This document shows, one piece after another, positions 22,263 to 23,364 of a stretch of DNA of 23,364 nucleotides (position 1 is its first letter; each line of letters begins with the position of its first letter). The DNA lies in IMG/VR virus record IMGVR_UViG_3300018049_000156, positions 1 to 23,364 of that record; one strand, written 5' to 3'. A model generated the notes under the pieces. It did no database searches and was not told the DNA's origin. It saw only the letters and a list, made by a program, of their open reading frames with translations. A program made the translations under genes and the position numbers. The stretch is from a virus.

Positions 22263-23364
22263 TGGCACAAGAAAAAGACACTACATCTGCTAGAGCGCCG
22301 ACTAGTGGTAGTACTGATCCCGGTATATACATTGGTAGAATTTTAAATCCAATTGACGGTAAGCGAATGGGCGAAATGCGTGTTCAACTGCTGAGTTCAG
22401 GTAAATCAGGTACTACTGGTGGTAGCAACGTAGAAGCAATCAATGCTATACCTTTACTACCTATTGGTGGCCAATTACCATCTAGTGGTCTTACAAAAAA
22501 CGATCAATATGATTATAATCAACAAAGTTACGGTTTATGGGGCATACCTCCTGACTTTGGAGGATTTTGTATTGTGCTAGTCACTGAAGGAGGCGACGGT
22601 AAAGCATTTATCGTAGGATACTTTCAAGATGAGATGATGAATGCTAATATGTTTAATAACCTAGAAGCAGAGTACAATAAAAAAATTAGACCACCGGCAG
22701 TATACGATCCTGACACTAATGAACGTCAGTTAAACAACATGTCTCCTTTTAAAGGAAGCGGAACATATGCTGATAGAGTAAAATTAGAAAAAGTCAATGG
22801 TTTATGGGCTGATCCTGATCGTGGACCTCAAACAAGTGGTCCTAGGAGAGATGCTATACCTATGGTACAAGGTTGGAGTTCGCCAGGACCATACAAATAT
22901 GATGGACCTAAATTAAATAGAACTCCAGAAGAGGTAGGACAAGTAATTGCTGAATTACCTTTTAGTCGCCTTGGAGGTACTAATATTGTATTTGATGACG
23001 GAAATCCAGGCTTATATCGAACTACACTTGCTAAAGATGGCAAACGAGAATATGTACCAGCACCCGGCGGTGAACGTACAGTACCTCATAGTGAACAATT
23101 TAGGATAGAAACTCGTACAGGACACAAAATTATTTTACATAATAGTGAAGACTTTATTACTATTATTCATTCTAATGGCGACAGTTGGATGGAATTTACT
23201 GCAAATGGTAAAATTGATGTTTATTCTAGAGGAGGAATAAGCATGGGTACAGAAATGGACGAAAAAGCATCAATTAATTTTCATGCTCATCAATTCAATG
23301 TAGAAGTTAACGAGTTTAATATTAGCGCTAAAAACGAAATTAATATAGAGCAAAGACCTGATCC
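22262..23364 (+). CDS. 5: Baseplate central spike protein gp5-like, 3' end beyond window
   Basis: The first 367 residues are visible. Residues 18-125 form the OB-fold head of gp5/VgrG proteins (GIYIGRILNPIDGKRMGEMR and VGYFQDEMMNANMF). A Pro/Gly/Asp-rich linker (130-275) follows, then the start of the spike beta-helix (RIETRTGHKIILHNSED and NGDSWMEF, then INFHAHQFNVEVN and FNISAKNEINIE repeats). In T4 a lysozyme domain lies between OB fold and helix; here the linker is about 145 residues and I see no lysozyme Glu-Asp-Thr pattern. It overlaps the hub-like gene by one base (TAATG). It would form the cell-puncturing spike. Confidence 0.88.
   Translation, partial: MAQEKDTTSARAPTSGSTDPGIYIGRILNPIDGKRMGEMRVQLLSSGKSGTTGGSNVEAINAIPLLPIGGQLPSSGLTKNDQYDYNQQSYGLWGIPPDFGGFCIVLVTEGGDGKAFIVGYFQDEMMNANMFNNLEAEYNKKIRPPAVYDPDTNERQLNNMSPFKGSGTYADRVKLEKVNGLWADPDRGPQTSGPRRDAIPMVQGWSSPGPYKYDGPKLNRTPEEVGQVIAELPFSRLGGTNIVFDDGNPGLYRTTLAKDGKREYVPAPGGERTVPHSEQFRIETRTGHKIILHNSEDFITIIHSNGDSWMEFTANGKIDVYSRGGISMGTEMDEKASINFHAHQFNVEVNEFNISAKNEINIEQRPD

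Overview
The window is a structural and recombination segment of an AT-rich, T4-like myovirus. The markers are T4 core genes in recognisable order: portal gp20, prohead core protein, protease gp21, scaffold gp22 and capsid gp23. With them are late sigma factor gp55, recombination nuclease gp46/gp47, baseplate proteins gp26/gp51, gp53 and gp5, and a GIY-YIG homing endonuclease. The shortened capsid protein, the gp5 without a lysozyme insert and the low GC resemble marine relatives of T4 (pelagimyophage or cyanomyophage type). The host cannot be fixed from this sequence, so SAR11 or another marine bacterium is only an inference.

Layout. 1-224 is a GC-richer stretch without a convincing gene, with a host-type promoter pointing off the left edge. 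270-6996 (minus) is the head operon: gp20, a 77-aa protein, a 230-aa GT42/DUF115-like protein, an acidic prohead core protein split by one in-frame amber codon, then gp21, gp22 and gp23, closed by a strong intrinsic terminator. 7067-7526 (plus) holds two small genes. 7529-9688 (minus) encodes a 719-aa tail or virion protein. 9745-10808 (plus) is gp26 followed by gp51 in the -1 frame, with a slippery heptamer at the junction. 10805-13311 (minus) encodes two membrane-segment proteins whose N-termini look like T4 capsid-targeting sequences. 13312-13855 is mostly non-coding, hairpin-rich and GC-richer, with one doubtful small gene. 13856-18768 (minus) runs gp55, gp47, an SDR-like protein, gp46, a 76-aa protein and the GIY-YIG nuclease. 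18856 to the right end (plus) is a baseplate operon: a tube/cap-like protein, gp53, a large hub-like protein and gp5 (cut by the window edge).

Regulation. gp55 and gp47 each have a sigma70-type promoter with 17-bp spacing; that of gp55 is a perfect consensus. Late structural genes carry a T4-late-like octamer with an invariant TAAATA core, 22-38 bp before the start codon. gp55 would therefore be made by host-type transcription and then turn on the head, tail and baseplate operons.

The most notable observations are the probable programmed -1 frameshift fusing gp26 to gp51, the amber codon in register with an acidic hexapeptide repeat in the prohead core gene, the two candidate packaged and injected membrane proteins, and two unexplained structured non-coding regions.
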